Origin: CAJBVG01 sp943372995
GTDB lineage: Bacteria > Bacteroidota > Bacteroidia > Sphingobacteriales > Sphingobacteriaceae
Assembly (NCBI GenBank): GCA_943372995.1
Contig: CALSAQ010000011.1
Coordinates: 1-49,171 of the forward strand
DNA: 49,171 nt
Direction: 5' to 3'
The notes under the pieces: generated by a model
Told to the model about the DNA's origin: nothing
Database searches by the model: none
What the model saw: the letters and a program-made list of their open reading frames with translations, nothing else
Program-made: the position numbers and the translations under genes
Shown here: in pieces, positions 9,387 through 18,591 of the stretch
How the letters are laid out: every line of letters begins with the position of its first letter
How positions within the stretch are numbered: the first letter of the stretch is position 1

Positions 9387-9453
9387 TCTTAAATATAATA
9401 ATTTAAGATTGATATTCAAATCATTATCTATATATTTATTAAAATTTAATGCT

Positions 9454-9852
9454 ATGAAAAACTTCCTCAGAATTACATTTTCAGTATTATTTTGTGCTAT
9501 AATTCAACTTGGTTACAGCCAAGGTTCGATGCAAGATGATAATACGATCTACACCAAAGTAGATAAAATGCCAGAGTTTCCTGGGGGGCAAGTTGCTCTT
9601 GTGAAATATTTAAGTAAGAATATTAAGTATCCTTCTAAGTATAAAAAGGAAAAAGTTAACGGAAGAGTATTTGTTTCATTCGTCATTAATAAAGAAGGTA
9701 AAGTAACTCAACCCAAAATATTAAGAAGTTTAAATGAAGAGTGCGATGCCGAAGCTTTAAGGGTTATAAGTAAAATGCCCGATTGGATTCCTGGAGAAAA
9801 AGAAGGAAGAAAAGTAGCTGTACAGTTTGGGTTACCTGTGAATTTTGAATAA
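9454..9852 (+). CDS. Small periplasmic TonB C-terminal-domain protein
   Basis: A 132-residue protein with a signal peptide (about 1-23, ending GYSQ) and one TonB C-terminal domain: MPEFPGGQVALVKYLSKNIKYP, VNGRVFVSFVINKEGKV, and the closing helix AEALRVISKMPDW with WIPG. In TonB proteins this domain contacts outer-membrane receptors. This protein lacks the membrane anchor and Pro-rich linker of an energy transducer, so it is more likely a free periplasmic relative than a working TonB. I chose 9454 because the ATG there starts a clean signal peptide; the frame is open upstream to 9277 across the divergent gene. Confidence 0.82.
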   Translation: MKNFLRITFSVLFCAIIQLGYSQGSMQDDNTIYTKVDKMPEFPGGQVALVKYLSKNIKYPSKYKKEKVNGRVFVSFVINKEGKVTQPKILRSLNEECDAEALRVISKMPDWIPGEKEGRKVAVQFGLPVNFE

Positions 9853-9868
9853 GAATAGAGATTAGAAT

Positions 9869-9910
9869 TGAGATATGAGAATTGAGAATTAACTCATGTC
9901 TCATATCTCA
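9869..9910. terminator. Inverted repeat between converging TonB-domain and sdhB genes
   Basis: TGAGATATGAGA (9869-9880) and TCTCATATCTCA (9899-9910) are perfect 12-bp complements with an 18-base loop. The surrounding bases repeat the same words (GAGATTAGAATTGAGA and similar). It lies between two convergent stops and may end transcription in both directions, although there is no T tract. Confidence 0.5.
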
Positions 9911-9920
9911 TATCTATATA

Positions 9921-10682
9921 CTAGCTATTAGAAGCCACACTCGCCACTAAGAAATCTCTGTTCATGCGAGCAATGTTAGATAAAGAAATACCTTTAGGGC
10001 ATTCTGCCTCACATGCTCCTGTATTAGTACAATTACCAAATCCTTCTTCGTCCATTTGAGCAACCATGTTTTTTACACGCATATAACGTTCTGGTTGACC
10101 TTGTGGTAGTAAAGATAATTGTGAAACTTTTGCCGACACAAATAGCATTGCCGATGCATTTTTACAAGCAGCGACACATGCACCACAACCAATACAAGCT
10201 GCTGCATCAAATGCTAAATCTGCTTCTTCTTTTCCAATAGGTAATGAATTAGCATCTCTTGCATTTCCAGTATTTACTGATATAAAACCTCCAGCTGAAA
10301 TAATTCTATCAAAAGCAGAGCGATCTACTGTTAAATCTTTTATTACAGGGAATGCCTTAGCTCTCCATGGTTCAACTACTATCGTATCACCATCTTTAAA
10401 CGAACGCATGTGTAATTGGCAAGTCGTTACTTTTTCTTTCGGACCATGAGGGCGTCCGTTAATGTACATACTGCACATTCCACAAATACCTTCTCTACAA
10501 TCGTGATCGAAAGCAATTGGATCTTCATTCTTAGTAATTAATTGTTCGTTCAACACGTCAACCATTTCTAAAAACGACATATCAGGAGAAATATCTTTTA
10601 CTTGATATGTAACTAATTTACCCTCTGCATTTGTGTTTTTTTGTCTCCACACTTTTAGTGTGAGGTTCATATTTCCACTCAT
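9921..10682 (-). CDS. sdhB: Succinate dehydrogenase/fumarate reductase iron-sulfur subunit
   Basis: Electron-transfer subunit of complex II, passing electrons from the flavoprotein to the membrane quinone site. All cluster ligands are visible in 253 residues: the [2Fe-2S] set Cys62, Cys67, Cys70 and Cys88; the ferredoxin-like set Cys163, Cys166, Cys169 and Cys173 (CIGCGACVAAC); and Cys218, Cys224 and Cys228 near the C terminus (CTNTGACEAECPKG). These would give one [2Fe-2S], one [4Fe-4S] and one [3Fe-4S] cluster. It is the last gene of sdhC-sdhA-sdhB, 22 bases after sdhA. The direction of the reaction (succinate oxidation or fumarate reduction) is not decided by this subunit. Confidence 0.95.
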   Translation of the reverse strand: MSGNMNLTLKVWRQKNTNAEGKLVTYQVKDISPDMSFLEMVDVLNEQLITKNEDPIAFDHDCREGICGMCSMYINGRPHGPKEKVTTCQLHMRSFKDGDTIVVEPWRAKAFPVIKDLTVDRSAFDRIISAGGFISVNTGNARDANSLPIGKEEADLAFDAAACIGCGACVAACKNASAMLFVSAKVSQLSLLPQGQPERYMRVKNMVAQMDEEGFGNCTNTGACEAECPKGISLSNIARMNRDFLVASVASNS

Positions 10683-10704
10683 ATTATTAGTGTTTATTTA
10701 CTTT

Positions 10705-12687
10705 CTATTTATAGCTACGTTGTGCAATCTTAATATTTTCGTATTTCAATTCTTCTTTATGAAGAACTGGTTCTTCATCTACTCCTTTAAATTCCCATGC
10801 CGACACATAAGCATACTTCTCATCGTCACGTAATGCTTCACCCTCTTCTGTTTGATACTCTTCACGGAAATGCCCTCCACACGATTCGTTTCTATTTAAA
10901 GCGTCTTTACACATTAATTCTCCAAGTTCGATAAAGTCGGCTACTCTTCCTGCTTTTTCTAATTCAGGATTAAATTCATCAGCGCTGCCTGGAACTTTTA
11001 CATCTGACCAAAACTCTTTTCTTATTTGTTGAATTTCTGTTATTGCTTCTTTTAGTCCTTCTGCATTACGAGCCATACCACACTTATCCCACATTACTTT
11101 TCCTAATCTCTTATGAAAACTATCAACAGTTTTTGTTCCTTTTATAGAGAAGAATGTGTTGATTTGTTCTTTAACTTTATTTTCTGCAGCAACAAAAGCT
11201 TCATGATCTATAGAAATTGCTTTTGTAGAAATCTCTTTTGATAAATAAGAACCGATAGTGTAAGGAATCACAAAATAACCATCCGCTAAACCTTGCATTA
11301 ATGCTGAAGCACCTAAACGATTTGCACCATGATCTGAGAAATTAGCTTCTCCTAATGCATACAAACCTGGTACAGTTGTCATCAAATTATAATCAACCCA
11401 TAAACCACCCATTGTATAATGTACTGCTGGGTAAATTCTCATCGGTTGTTCGTATGGATTTTCTCCAGTAATTTGTTGATACATATCGAACAGATTTCCG
11501 TATTTCTCTTTCACCACTTCCTTACCCATTCTAATTATTTCAGCTTCTGATGCATTATGAATATTACGCTTATTCGCTTCAACTGTTCCGTAACGTTTAA
11601 TGTTATAAGCAAAATCTAAGTATACAGCCATCTTTGAAGTACCTACACCATAGCCTGCATCACATCTTTCTTTAGCAGCTCTTGATGCTACGTCACGCGG
11701 AACTAAATTCCCGAATGCTGGGTATCTTCTTTCTAAGTAATAATCTCTTTCTTCTTCTGGTATATCATTAGGATTACGAGTATCTCCTTGTTTTTTAGGA
11801 ACCCATATTCTTCCGTCGTTTCTTAACGACTCCGACATTAGGGTTAATTTCGATTGATGATCACCCGATACTGGAATACATGTTGGATGTATTTGTGTAA
11901 AGCATGGATTACCAAAGAACGCTCCTTGTTTATGAGCTTTCCAAGCAGCAGTAACATTTGATCCCATCGCATTTGTAGAAAGATAAAATACGTTACCATA
12001 TCCACCTGTACATAATAATACAGCATGTCCGAAATGACGCTCTAATTTTCCAGTTACTAAATCTCTTGCTATAATACCTCTACATACTCCATCAATTTTT
12101 ACTACTTCTAACATCTCATGTCTGGTGTACATTTTTACAGTACCCATACCAACCTGACGTTGAAGTGAAGAATATGCTCCTAATAATAATTGTTGACCCG
12201 TTTGTCCTGCTGCATAGAAAGTACGCTGTACTTGTGTACCTCCAAAAGAACGGTTAGATAATAAACCTCCATATTCTCTTGCAAATGGAACACCTTGTGC
12301 AACACATTGATCAATAATATTTGAACTTACCTCCGCCAAACGGTAAACATTTGCTTCGCGAGCTCTATAATCTCCTCCCTTTATCGTATCGTAAAATAAA
12401 CGATAAACAGAGTCTCCATCATTTTGATAATTCTTTGCAGCATTTATTCCACCTTGTGCAGCAATAGAGTGAGCACGACGTGGAGAGTCTTGAAAACAAA
12501 AAACTTTTACCTTATAACCTAATTCGGCTAATGATGAAGCGGCTGATGCGCCAGCTAAACCAGAACCTACTACTATTACTTCTAAATTTCTTTTATTTGA
12601 AGGATTAACTAATGGAACCGTAGAACGATATTTCGTCCACTTTTGTTCCAATGTTCCTTCTGGTATTTTAGCATCTAATACTGACAT
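10705..12687 (-). CDS. sdhA: Succinate dehydrogenase/fumarate reductase flavoprotein subunit
   Basis: Catalytic subunit of complex II, converting succinate to fumarate in the citric acid cycle (or the reverse). The 660-residue protein has the FAD dinucleotide fold near the N terminus (VVGSGLAGASAA, about 41-52) and the segment RRAHSIAAQGGINAA, whose His is the usual covalent FAD attachment site. The active-site region follows (QIHPTCIPVSG, then LMSESLRNDGR), with HYTMGGLWVDYN and GEANFSDHGANRLG further on. Every core motif is intact. It lies between sdhC (28 bases upstream) and sdhB, the order usual for the Bacteroidota cytochrome b558-type enzyme. Confidence 0.96.
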   Translation of the reverse strand: MSVLDAKIPEGTLEQKWTKYRSTVPLVNPSNKRNLEVIVVGSGLAGASAASSLAELGYKVKVFCFQDSPRRAHSIAAQGGINAAKNYQNDGDSVYRLFYDTIKGGDYRAREANVYRLAEVSSNIIDQCVAQGVPFAREYGGLLSNRSFGGTQVQRTFYAAGQTGQQLLLGAYSSLQRQVGMGTVKMYTRHEMLEVVKIDGVCRGIIARDLVTGKLERHFGHAVLLCTGGYGNVFYLSTNAMGSNVTAAWKAHKQGAFFGNPCFTQIHPTCIPVSGDHQSKLTLMSESLRNDGRIWVPKKQGDTRNPNDIPEEERDYYLERRYPAFGNLVPRDVASRAAKERCDAGYGVGTSKMAVYLDFAYNIKRYGTVEANKRNIHNASEAEIIRMGKEVVKEKYGNLFDMYQQITGENPYEQPMRIYPAVHYTMGGLWVDYNLMTTVPGLYALGEANFSDHGANRLGASALMQGLADGYFVIPYTIGSYLSKEISTKAISIDHEAFVAAENKVKEQINTFFSIKGTKTVDSFHKRLGKVMWDKCGMARNAEGLKEAITEIQQIRKEFWSDVKVPGSADEFNPELEKAGRVADFIELGELMCKDALNRNESCGGHFREEYQTEEGEALRDDEKYAYVSAWEFKGVDEEPVLHKEELKYENIKIAQRSYK

Positions 12688-12715
12688 ATCTTAGATTTTA
12701 TTTTCTGTAAACAAA

Positions 12716-13384
12716 TTATTTAATCCAACCAAAATGCATTGCTATTGGCATTGCGGCAAACAACAAAGGAATTAATATAGAATATACAAAGCCTATTGAT
12801 TTAATAGCTGGTGTATATTTCTTGTGATTTAAACCTAATGATTGAAATGCTGAAGCGAACCCGTGTAATAAATGGTATGATAATGAAATACATCCCAAAA
12901 CATAAACCAATACTACAATAGGACTAACAAATACTTCTTTCATTTCATTAAATAGCGTTTCTCTACCTGAAGTAATTTCATCGGTAAAACGACTAAGAAC
13001 CCAAAAATGACGCAAATGAATGATTAAGAAAATCAATAGTAACGTTCCCAATAGACCCATAGATCTAGAATACCACTTACTATTAGCTGATGCATTACTG
13101 TATGCATAATTTACAGGACGTGCCTTTTTATTGTCGGCCCATAACATTAAACCATCTACAATGTGAACTAATAAACCAAGCATTAATCCTACTTCCATAG
13201 TACGAATAACCCAGTTAGTTCCCATAAATTCAGCTGCTATTTCAAACTGATGTCCTCCATCATTCATAAAAATTAGGGCATTAATGCCAGCGTGAACAAT
13301 TAAAAAGGAAATCAATAAAAGACCTGTAATTCCCATTAAGTACTTTTTCCCAAGGGACGTTTTGAACAGTTTACTATTACTCAT
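12716..13384 (-). CDS. sdhC: Succinate dehydrogenase cytochrome b subunit
   Basis: Membrane anchor of complex II, carrying heme and the quinone site. The 222-residue protein has five hydrophobic spans (about 13-34, 57-82, 105-125, 150-172 and 198-216). Several His lie in or near them (VHAGIN, LVHIVDG, IIHLRHFW, YHLLHGFA), the residues that ligate two b hemes in the Bacillus/Wolinella-type single-anchor enzymes. No sdhD is present or needed in this type. It is the first gene of the operon, with a TAnnTTTG element 32 bases before the start. Confidence 0.92.
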   Translation of the reverse strand: MSNSKLFKTSLGKKYLMGITGLLLISFLIVHAGINALIFMNDGGHQFEIAAEFMGTNWVIRTMEVGLMLGLLVHIVDGLMLWADNKKARPVNYAYSNASANSKWYSRSMGLLGTLLLIFLIIHLRHFWVLSRFTDEITSGRETLFNEMKEVFVSPIVVLVYVLGCISLSYHLLHGFASAFQSLGLNHKKYTPAIKSIGFVYSILIPLLFAAMPIAMHFGWIK

Positions 13385-13416
13385 GATGTGTGTTTTTCTG
13401 ATTTTACTGTTAATCG

Positions 13417-13424
13417 CAAATGTA
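13417..13424 (-). promoter_or_regulatory. Bacteroidota -7 element upstream of sdhC
   Basis: On the minus strand this reads TACATTTG, a full match to the Bacteroidota -7 consensus TAnnTTTG, 32 bases before the sdhC start. I see no good TTTG -33 box at the 19-21 base spacing, so the call rests on the -7 box and position. Confidence 0.5.
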
Positions 13425-13640
13425 TTTATTCTATTACTTTACTGGGCGAAATATAAAAATTTAGATTGATTCTAATTTGATATTTTTTAAAACCATTAAG
13501 GCTTGTGTATTAGCATTATAGTAAACTATGGGTTTTATAGATCGAACAATCTACACATAATATATCCTATATAGTGCAAAAATCACTCGAATTGGAAGGA
13601 AAGAATCTTACTGGGATGGGTAAATGGGTAGGTAACTATG

Positions 13641-13674
13641 TTAAATAAGGGTTAATTAATTAACCCTTATTTAA
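13641..13674. terminator. 34-base perfect palindrome at the end of the Kelch gene
   Basis: A self-complementary sequence centred at 13657/13658 (half site TTAAATAAGGGTTAATT). It overlaps the stop codon of the minus-strand Kelch gene at 13671-13673. It can fold into a long stem and probably ends that transcript. There is no following T run, so binding of a dimeric protein is an alternative. Confidence 0.45.
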
Positions 13675-14930
13675 TGCTTAATGATTATTTTATTGATAAT
13701 GCTATTATGAAGTATATTGATTTTTAAAAAATATAGCCCATCAGGAATATTATACGTTTCTAATCTTATATCCTCATTTGATATGATATAGTCATTGTCT
13801 TTCCACTCGTACTTTTTTACCCCCATCATATCAACCATTTCTATGCTTTCAATCTTTTCATTTCCCTCTCTTTTTATTATTAGTGTGTTATTTACTGGGT
13901 TAGGGTATACTGCAGGATTGTTTTTACTCCTATTAATTCCAACAGGCATTAATTTCTCAGTATATATTTCCGTTGTATTCAAATAGCCTCCGTTGTATCC
14001 TCCTGTACATATTAACTTCCATGTACTGTCGGGTAACATGAGTGTGGCACTTTGTCCGGTAGTCCAAGCTGTAGGTTTAGGAGATTGTAGTTTCCAAATA
14101 TTCTCACCTGGACTGTAGGTATAGCATTCGTTACTTGGTTTTAAAAAGGTTTGATCCGTGCTACCTCCTGTCATAATTATCCCTTTCGCACCCCATTCAT
14201 GTGCATCAAAAAACACTCTTGTTTTTCCTGGAAAATCAGCACCCAAACTCCAAACTATTTTAGATCGGTCTGTTTTATCAATTACACCCAAATGTACTTT
14301 CTTGAATAAATTTTTTGAACCAAAACCATCGGTACCACACATGTAAATTAATGTATCCCTTACCCTGGCAAATCCGCCAAAACTTCTTGTATAATTAACA
14401 GGGAAGGAGCTAGCTTTTCTCCATTTATTGGTGTTTATATTGTACATGTACACTATTCCAGTTAAAGCCCCACCTGAGCCACCAGCTACATAAATAATAC
14501 TGTCTTGGTAAACAACAGCCTTAGCATCAACTAATGGTACAGGTAAATTTGCTACTGCCTTCCAATTGTTATTTACCAAATCTAATCGGTATACAGAAAA
14601 CTCTCCAATATTAGGTGGATTAATAACACCACCTATTACATACAAACTATCTTTAAGCACTGCTGTTGCTGCACCTAATAATCCTGTAGGATGTGGCGCC
14701 ATCGTATCCCAAGAATTTGTACTTAATCGATATCGCTGTACCGTTTTTATTATTTTGTCGTTTTTCGCTCTTCCTGAAACTACTATTAACCAACCCTCAT
14801 TTCCTTTAGTATAGCTAGCCGTGTTTCCTGCTCTTACTGCTAGAGGTATGCTGTCTGCTAAACTCCAATGCTGTGCTTTTGTAGTGCATGCAAAACATAC
14901 AAGTACAAATAGTATAATTGATTTTCTCAT
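13671..14930 (-). CDS. Kelch-repeat protein with T9SS sorting domain
   Basis: Secreted or surface-attached protein of 419 residues. A signal peptide (about 1-19, ending TTKAQ) is followed by Kelch blades, seen as repeated YVIGG/YVAGG/ICTGG turns with later Trp and Tyr residues (about 40-325), likely a beta-propeller for binding. A type A T9SS tail covers the last 80 residues: VYPNPVNNTLII, a MVDMMGVKK strand, and GLYFLKI near the end. That tail directs export by the Por system and is normally cleaved. The sequence gives no ligand. It lies downstream of the LytS/LytR pair, 104 bases after the regulator, and may be its own unit. Confidence 0.85.
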   Translation of the reverse strand: MRKSIILFVLVCFACTTKAQHWSLADSIPLAVRAGNTASYTKGNEGWLIVVSGRAKNDKIIKTVQRYRLSTNSWDTMAPHPTGLLGAATAVLKDSLYVIGGVINPPNIGEFSVYRLDLVNNNWKAVANLPVPLVDAKAVVYQDSIIYVAGGSGGALTGIVYMYNINTNKWRKASSFPVNYTRSFGGFARVRDTLIYMCGTDGFGSKNLFKKVHLGVIDKTDRSKIVWSLGADFPGKTRVFFDAHEWGAKGIIMTGGSTDQTFLKPSNECYTYSPGENIWKLQSPKPTAWTTGQSATLMLPDSTWKLICTGGYNGGYLNTTEIYTEKLMPVGINRSKNNPAVYPNPVNNTLIIKREGNEKIESIEMVDMMGVKKYEWKDNDYIISNEDIRLETYNIPDGLYFLKINILHNSIINKIIIKH

Positions 14931-15034
14931 AAAAATATTTTTTTTATAAAATTATTTTTTGTGAGAGTAATTAATTTAACCTATGTATATACAACAGATT
15001 TTTGTAAACAAACAACCAAAATAAACGTACGAAC

Positions 15035-15721
15035 CTATATGGTATTTAGTTGGGCTATGGTAGAATCTTTATACAGTCTACCTATTGGTATATGTTGATT
15101 GTTCAGTACAATTTCATTATGACTAAACGATAGTATTTTTTTTATGTTAACTATAAATGATCGGTGAGTTCGAATGAATTTATTTAGAGGGAGTTCTTTT
15201 TCTAGTTGCGAAATGGAATATTTTGTAATAATAGTTTGATTTACCGTTACAATTTTAACGTACTCTTTCTGACTTTCAATATAATCTATATCTTCATAAT
15301 ACACTTTAACTTGTTTCTTGTTCACATTAAAAAACAAGAAATCTTGAATTGTATTATTCTGTTTATCGTTGCTTACAAATTTATTTACCGCAGTAAGGAA
15401 TCTGCTAAATTCAATTGGTTTCAAAACATAATCCACAACATCATACTCATAACTTTTTACAGCATACTCAGGATAGGCTGTTGTAATAATTACTTTAGGG
15501 TGTTGTTTTAAACTCTCTAAAAAATCTAAGCCTTTTATTTTAGGCAGATGTAAATCTAAGAACATTAAATCTATCTCAATGGATGTTAATATTTCGTATG
15601 CTTCCATTGCATTTTTACATACAGCCACCAATTGTAATGCATCTATGTCATTAATATAGTCGCATATCAGCTCTCTACCTAATGGTTCATCTTCTATAAC
15701 CAAACATTTATATTTCTTCAT
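15035..15721 (-). CDS. LytTR-family response regulator
   Basis: DNA-binding response regulator of the LytR/AlgR type, 228 residues. The receiver domain (about 4-115) has the acidic pair Glu10/Asp11, the phosphorylation site Asp56 (LMFLDLHLP), a Thr at the switch position (IITTAYPEYA) and Lys in VLKP. The LytTR DNA-binding domain (about 130-226) has the usual YIESQKEYVKIVT and FIRTHRSFIVN segments. The gene overlaps the 3' end of the kinase gene by 14 bases, so the two are translated together. Targets cannot be read here; the T9SS genes on both sides are candidates. Confidence 0.93.
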   Translation of the reverse strand: MKKYKCLVIEDEPLGRELICDYINDIDALQLVAVCKNAMEAYEILTSIEIDLMFLDLHLPKIKGLDFLESLKQHPKVIITTAYPEYAVKSYEYDVVDYVLKPIEFSRFLTAVNKFVSNDKQNNTIQDFLFFNVNKKQVKVYYEDIDYIESQKEYVKIVTVNQTIITKYSISQLEKELPLNKFIRTHRSFIVNIKKILSFSHNEIVLNNQHIPIGRLYKDSTIAQLNTI

Positions 15722-16751
15722 ACGTATTAAGATTTATAAATAGTTTAACTTGAAATCTATTATTCTCAATAGTAGTTTCAATAGTATACTCTTTGAAAAG
15801 TAATTCTAACTGACGTTTAACATTACTCAAACCGATTTTATCTGTTTTGTTTCCTTTATATTCTTCAATGCTGTTACTTAATTTAAAAATAAATTGTTGT
15901 TTTATTAATGTTAGGTCTAATTTAATTTCCATTTTACCACTCGATTCACTTACACCATGTTTAAATGCATTTTCTACTAATGGTAATAAAAGCAGTGGAG
16001 GTATTAATTCTTCATCATTATCAATATCTATTTTTATGCTAATGTCCAATTCATCAGTATATCTTATCTTTTCTAGGTTAATATAGTTATTTAGAATTTC
16101 TACTTCTTGTTTTATACTAATTCTTTTTTTTGATGATTCGTAGAGCATAAAGCGAAGTAGTGTTGATAAATGCATTACTGTTGATGCAGCCTTAGTTGAA
16201 TCCTTTTTTGTTAATAGATAAAGATTGTTTAATGTGTTAAATAAAAAATGTGGGTTTATTTGTGCCTTTAATAAATTTAATTCCGACACTAATTTTTCTT
16301 TTACTAACGCGTTCTGTCTTTGCTTAAGTTTTTCGTTTACATGGTAATAATTGAAACCAACCATTAGACTTAACACAAACGCCAAGTCTATTAATGAAGT
16401 AATATATCGGCCAAAATCAAAATGTTCGGATACTGTGGCATGATTGTATACTGTGGGTAATATAATGTAGGCTGTTAAATATCTGTGAGCTAAACACGAA
16501 AAAATTAATGTAGATATAAAAAAGAGGAAATATATAAATCTATTTCGCTTAAAATTATTGATTAATAACAAGGCTAAATATACGAACGGAATCTTTACAA
16601 GTAAATATAAAGACTCTACCGCTAAAGCATGCGTCAGTCTATATGTTATTGTAGATTGCTTTTGTTCAATGCCTATCCATGAAAACTCTAGATAAGTTTC
16701 AAATGCTAAAAAGAGTAACCAAAAAAGTAAATGCTGATATTTTTCTTTCAT
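15708..16751 (-). CDS. LytS/YehU-type sensor histidine kinase
   Basis: Membrane sensor kinase partner of the LytTR regulator, 347 residues from the ATG at 16751 (a GTG one codon earlier is also in frame). Four membrane spans fill about 8-137, with no large periplasmic sensor domain, so the signal is probably sensed in the membrane. A short coiled-coil leads to the His_kinase domain with the conserved QINPHFLFNTLNN; the phospho-acceptor His is residue 168-169. The HATPase domain follows, with PLLLLPLVENAFKHG (N box) and IGLSNVKRQL. A TAnnTTTG promoter element lies 7 bases before the start. Confidence 0.93.
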   Translation of the reverse strand: MKEKYQHLLFWLLFLAFETYLEFSWIGIEQKQSTITYRLTHALAVESLYLLVKIPFVYLALLLINNFKRNRFIYFLFFISTLIFSCLAHRYLTAYIILPTVYNHATVSEHFDFGRYITSLIDLAFVLSLMVGFNYYHVNEKLKQRQNALVKEKLVSELNLLKAQINPHFLFNTLNNLYLLTKKDSTKAASTVMHLSTLLRFMLYESSKKRISIKQEVEILNNYINLEKIRYTDELDISIKIDIDNDEELIPPLLLLPLVENAFKHGVSESSGKMEIKLDLTLIKQQFIFKLSNSIEEYKGNKTDKIGLSNVKRQLELLFKEYTIETTIENNRFQVKLFINLNTYEEI

Positions 16752-16758
16752 CACACAA

Positions 16759-16766
16759 CAAATATA
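16759..16766 (-). promoter_or_regulatory. Bacteroidota -7 element just before the sensor kinase
   Basis: Reads TATATTTG on the minus strand, a full TAnnTTTG match only 7 bases before the kinase ATG. Transcription from it would start at or very near the start codon, giving a leaderless or very short-leader message. No clear -33 TTTG is seen. Confidence 0.45.
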
Positions 16767-16935
16767 ATTTAATACAAATATTAATTATTCTGCTGTCTAC
16801 GAACAACCATTATCTGCGTACAAAATACAATACTTGCATTATTAATTTTTTAATATTCTTTTTTGATAAATTTCTCCGGTGTGCTCTTTAAATACACTAT
16901 ATATACATCTTTGGGGGTGTTTTTTATTCTAATAA

Positions 16936-18534
16936 CTAATCAACTACTATTTTTTGTAGTGCTTTTTGGGTCCCCACAGTAACGTATACAAAATATACTC
17001 CTTTACTCTCGATGTTTTTATCTTCTATCCTATACCTATTTTCTCCTATATCACCATCAGAAATAATTCTATCGCAAATTAAGTTTCCGTTTACATCGTA
17101 AACCTCAACTAAAACATCTTGCTTTTTTGCTAGGTTGAAAATCAAATGCATTGTTCCTTTTGTAGGGTTAGGATATATCTGTAGTTGAAGTTTATTTATA
17201 CTCTGACTATTTAAAACACTAGTAGTGTTTTGATTTTTAATTAATAATACTTTAAATAAAATTTCACTTGCTGTACTTTGTGTTCCATCATTCACCCAAA
17301 AAATATTTTTTTCAGTACTGTTAATTCCTCCATATATATAGCCTACTAAAGTACTGTCACTTTTTATTTCATTTAGTTTAATTACACCATTATTATACAC
17401 TGAAATTTTATCGTTTATTAAAAATTCCGCACCTGCCCCTAAATAACCTGGCATTTCATTAGTTAACTTATACTCCGACAAATCACCAGTAGAATCTCTA
17501 GTTACTCTCGCTATTGTTTTTACAAATGGCACATTATTATCTTGCACCAATACTCCTGCGCTATCATAGTATTGTGCGATACCACCAAAAAACAGATTGT
17601 GCATTTCGTTTTTTATAGAATCGTATAAAGGGATAGTAGCGCAATGGTAATGATTGTAATATTGAGAAAAATTTGGGTTCACATAATAACCACTACTATC
17701 TACACTTACACTATTTAAAAAAGGTATATCTGCCTGAGGTTGGAATACTCCTGAAAACGCAATTAACCCTTCTTCTCTTTCCTTGGTAATTTGTGTAATT
17801 ACATTATAATCTCTTCTATGAAATTGTTCTGTGTTAACTATACTTTTTTTATTAAAAATATTAATTGAAGTTCCATTATCATCAATATTAAATTTCAAAT
17901 AAGCATCTGTATATTTTTGCACAAACGTGCCGTGCATCATCGGGTTATATCTTCCATCAAACCTCTGACCTCCTACCAAATAATACGTATCGTATATTTT
18001 TTTTAAATGAGCTCCTGTTACGGCAAATTGCTCATCATGTATTTGTCTGAAATAATTATCTATTGGTCCATTATTTATTATGGCGGTTACCAAATCATCT
18101 ATTTTAATTGCAGTTAAATATGGAAATGTAATATGGTCTGCAGAATCGGTGCTATACCCATAACCTCCTATCAGATATAACATGTTGCCTTCTTGAGCAT
18201 ATTGAATATTAGTACTACTAAGCTGTTCTCGTATCGATACAGGTAAACTCGATAATGATTTTGTATAGGTTATGCTATGTACTGGATCTATTAATATTAT
18301 TTGGTTATTATGACCAGCTATATCAAATGAGGCATTAGGTTGTCTTTTATGTAAACCATCTAATCTTCCACCAATTATTACATAATAACTGTTGAAGTGT
18401 GCATGTGCGAAAGCTTGTACGCCCAATAAATTGGGTATATTCTGAGGGATTAGTTCAATACTGTAATTGAAATTTTGAGCCTTTAAAACCCCAACATTGA
18501 CTATTAATAATATTATAATAAATATCCTTTTCAT
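16936..18534 (-). CDS. Large Kelch-like T9SS-sorted surface protein
   Basis: Secreted protein of 532 residues with a signal peptide (about 1-19, ending LKAQ). The body has several propeller-like turns (YYVIIGGRLDG, MLYLIGGYGYS, YYLVGGQRFDG, GYIYGGINS), spaced like degenerate Kelch blades over about 45-410. The C-terminal 80 residues are a T9SS type A tail (IYPNPTKGTMHLIF, VEVYDVNGN, KGVYFVYVT). I know of no assigned function. It starts 57 bases after the small lipoprotein gene and is probably the last gene of the run that begins with the three tandem paralogues. It resembles the other Kelch protein at 13671 in plan, not closely in sequence. Confidence 0.8.
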   Translation of the reverse strand: MKRIFIIILLIVNVGVLKAQNFNYSIELIPQNIPNLLGVQAFAHAHFNSYYVIIGGRLDGLHKRQPNASFDIAGHNNQIILIDPVHSITYTKSLSSLPVSIREQLSSTNIQYAQEGNMLYLIGGYGYSTDSADHITFPYLTAIKIDDLVTAIINNGPIDNYFRQIHDEQFAVTGAHLKKIYDTYYLVGGQRFDGRYNPMMHGTFVQKYTDAYLKFNIDDNGTSINIFNKKSIVNTEQFHRRDYNVITQITKEREEGLIAFSGVFQPQADIPFLNSVSVDSSGYYVNPNFSQYYNHYHCATIPLYDSIKNEMHNLFFGGIAQYYDSAGVLVQDNNVPFVKTIARVTRDSTGDLSEYKLTNEMPGYLGAGAEFLINDKISVYNNGVIKLNEIKSDSTLVGYIYGGINSTEKNIFWVNDGTQSTASEILFKVLLIKNQNTTSVLNSQSINKLQLQIYPNPTKGTMHLIFNLAKKQDVLVEVYDVNGNLICDRIISDGDIGENRYRIEDKNIESKGVYFVYVTVGTQKALQKIVVD

Positions 18535-18591
18535 GTCTTAGCTATTTAAGACCAAAATAGAGTATTTGCTATAATACTTATGTGATATTTG

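Noticed and set aside
9454..9852. Classical energy-transducing TonB.
   Set aside because: It has a cleavable signal peptide and only the C-terminal domain, with no membrane anchor or Pro-rich linker, and no exbB/exbD nearby.
11844..12026. Frames of 60-200 codons opposite or inside sdhA, xseA, cphA, ffh, mscS and the T9SS genes.
   Set aside because: They lie wholly inside well-supported genes, have no recognisable domains and show the biased composition of antisense translation.
13385..13670. A small gene in the 286-base gap between sdhC and the Kelch gene.
   Set aside because: Only very short frames without a signal peptide, domain or good context are present. The gap holds the sdhC -7 element and the palindrome.
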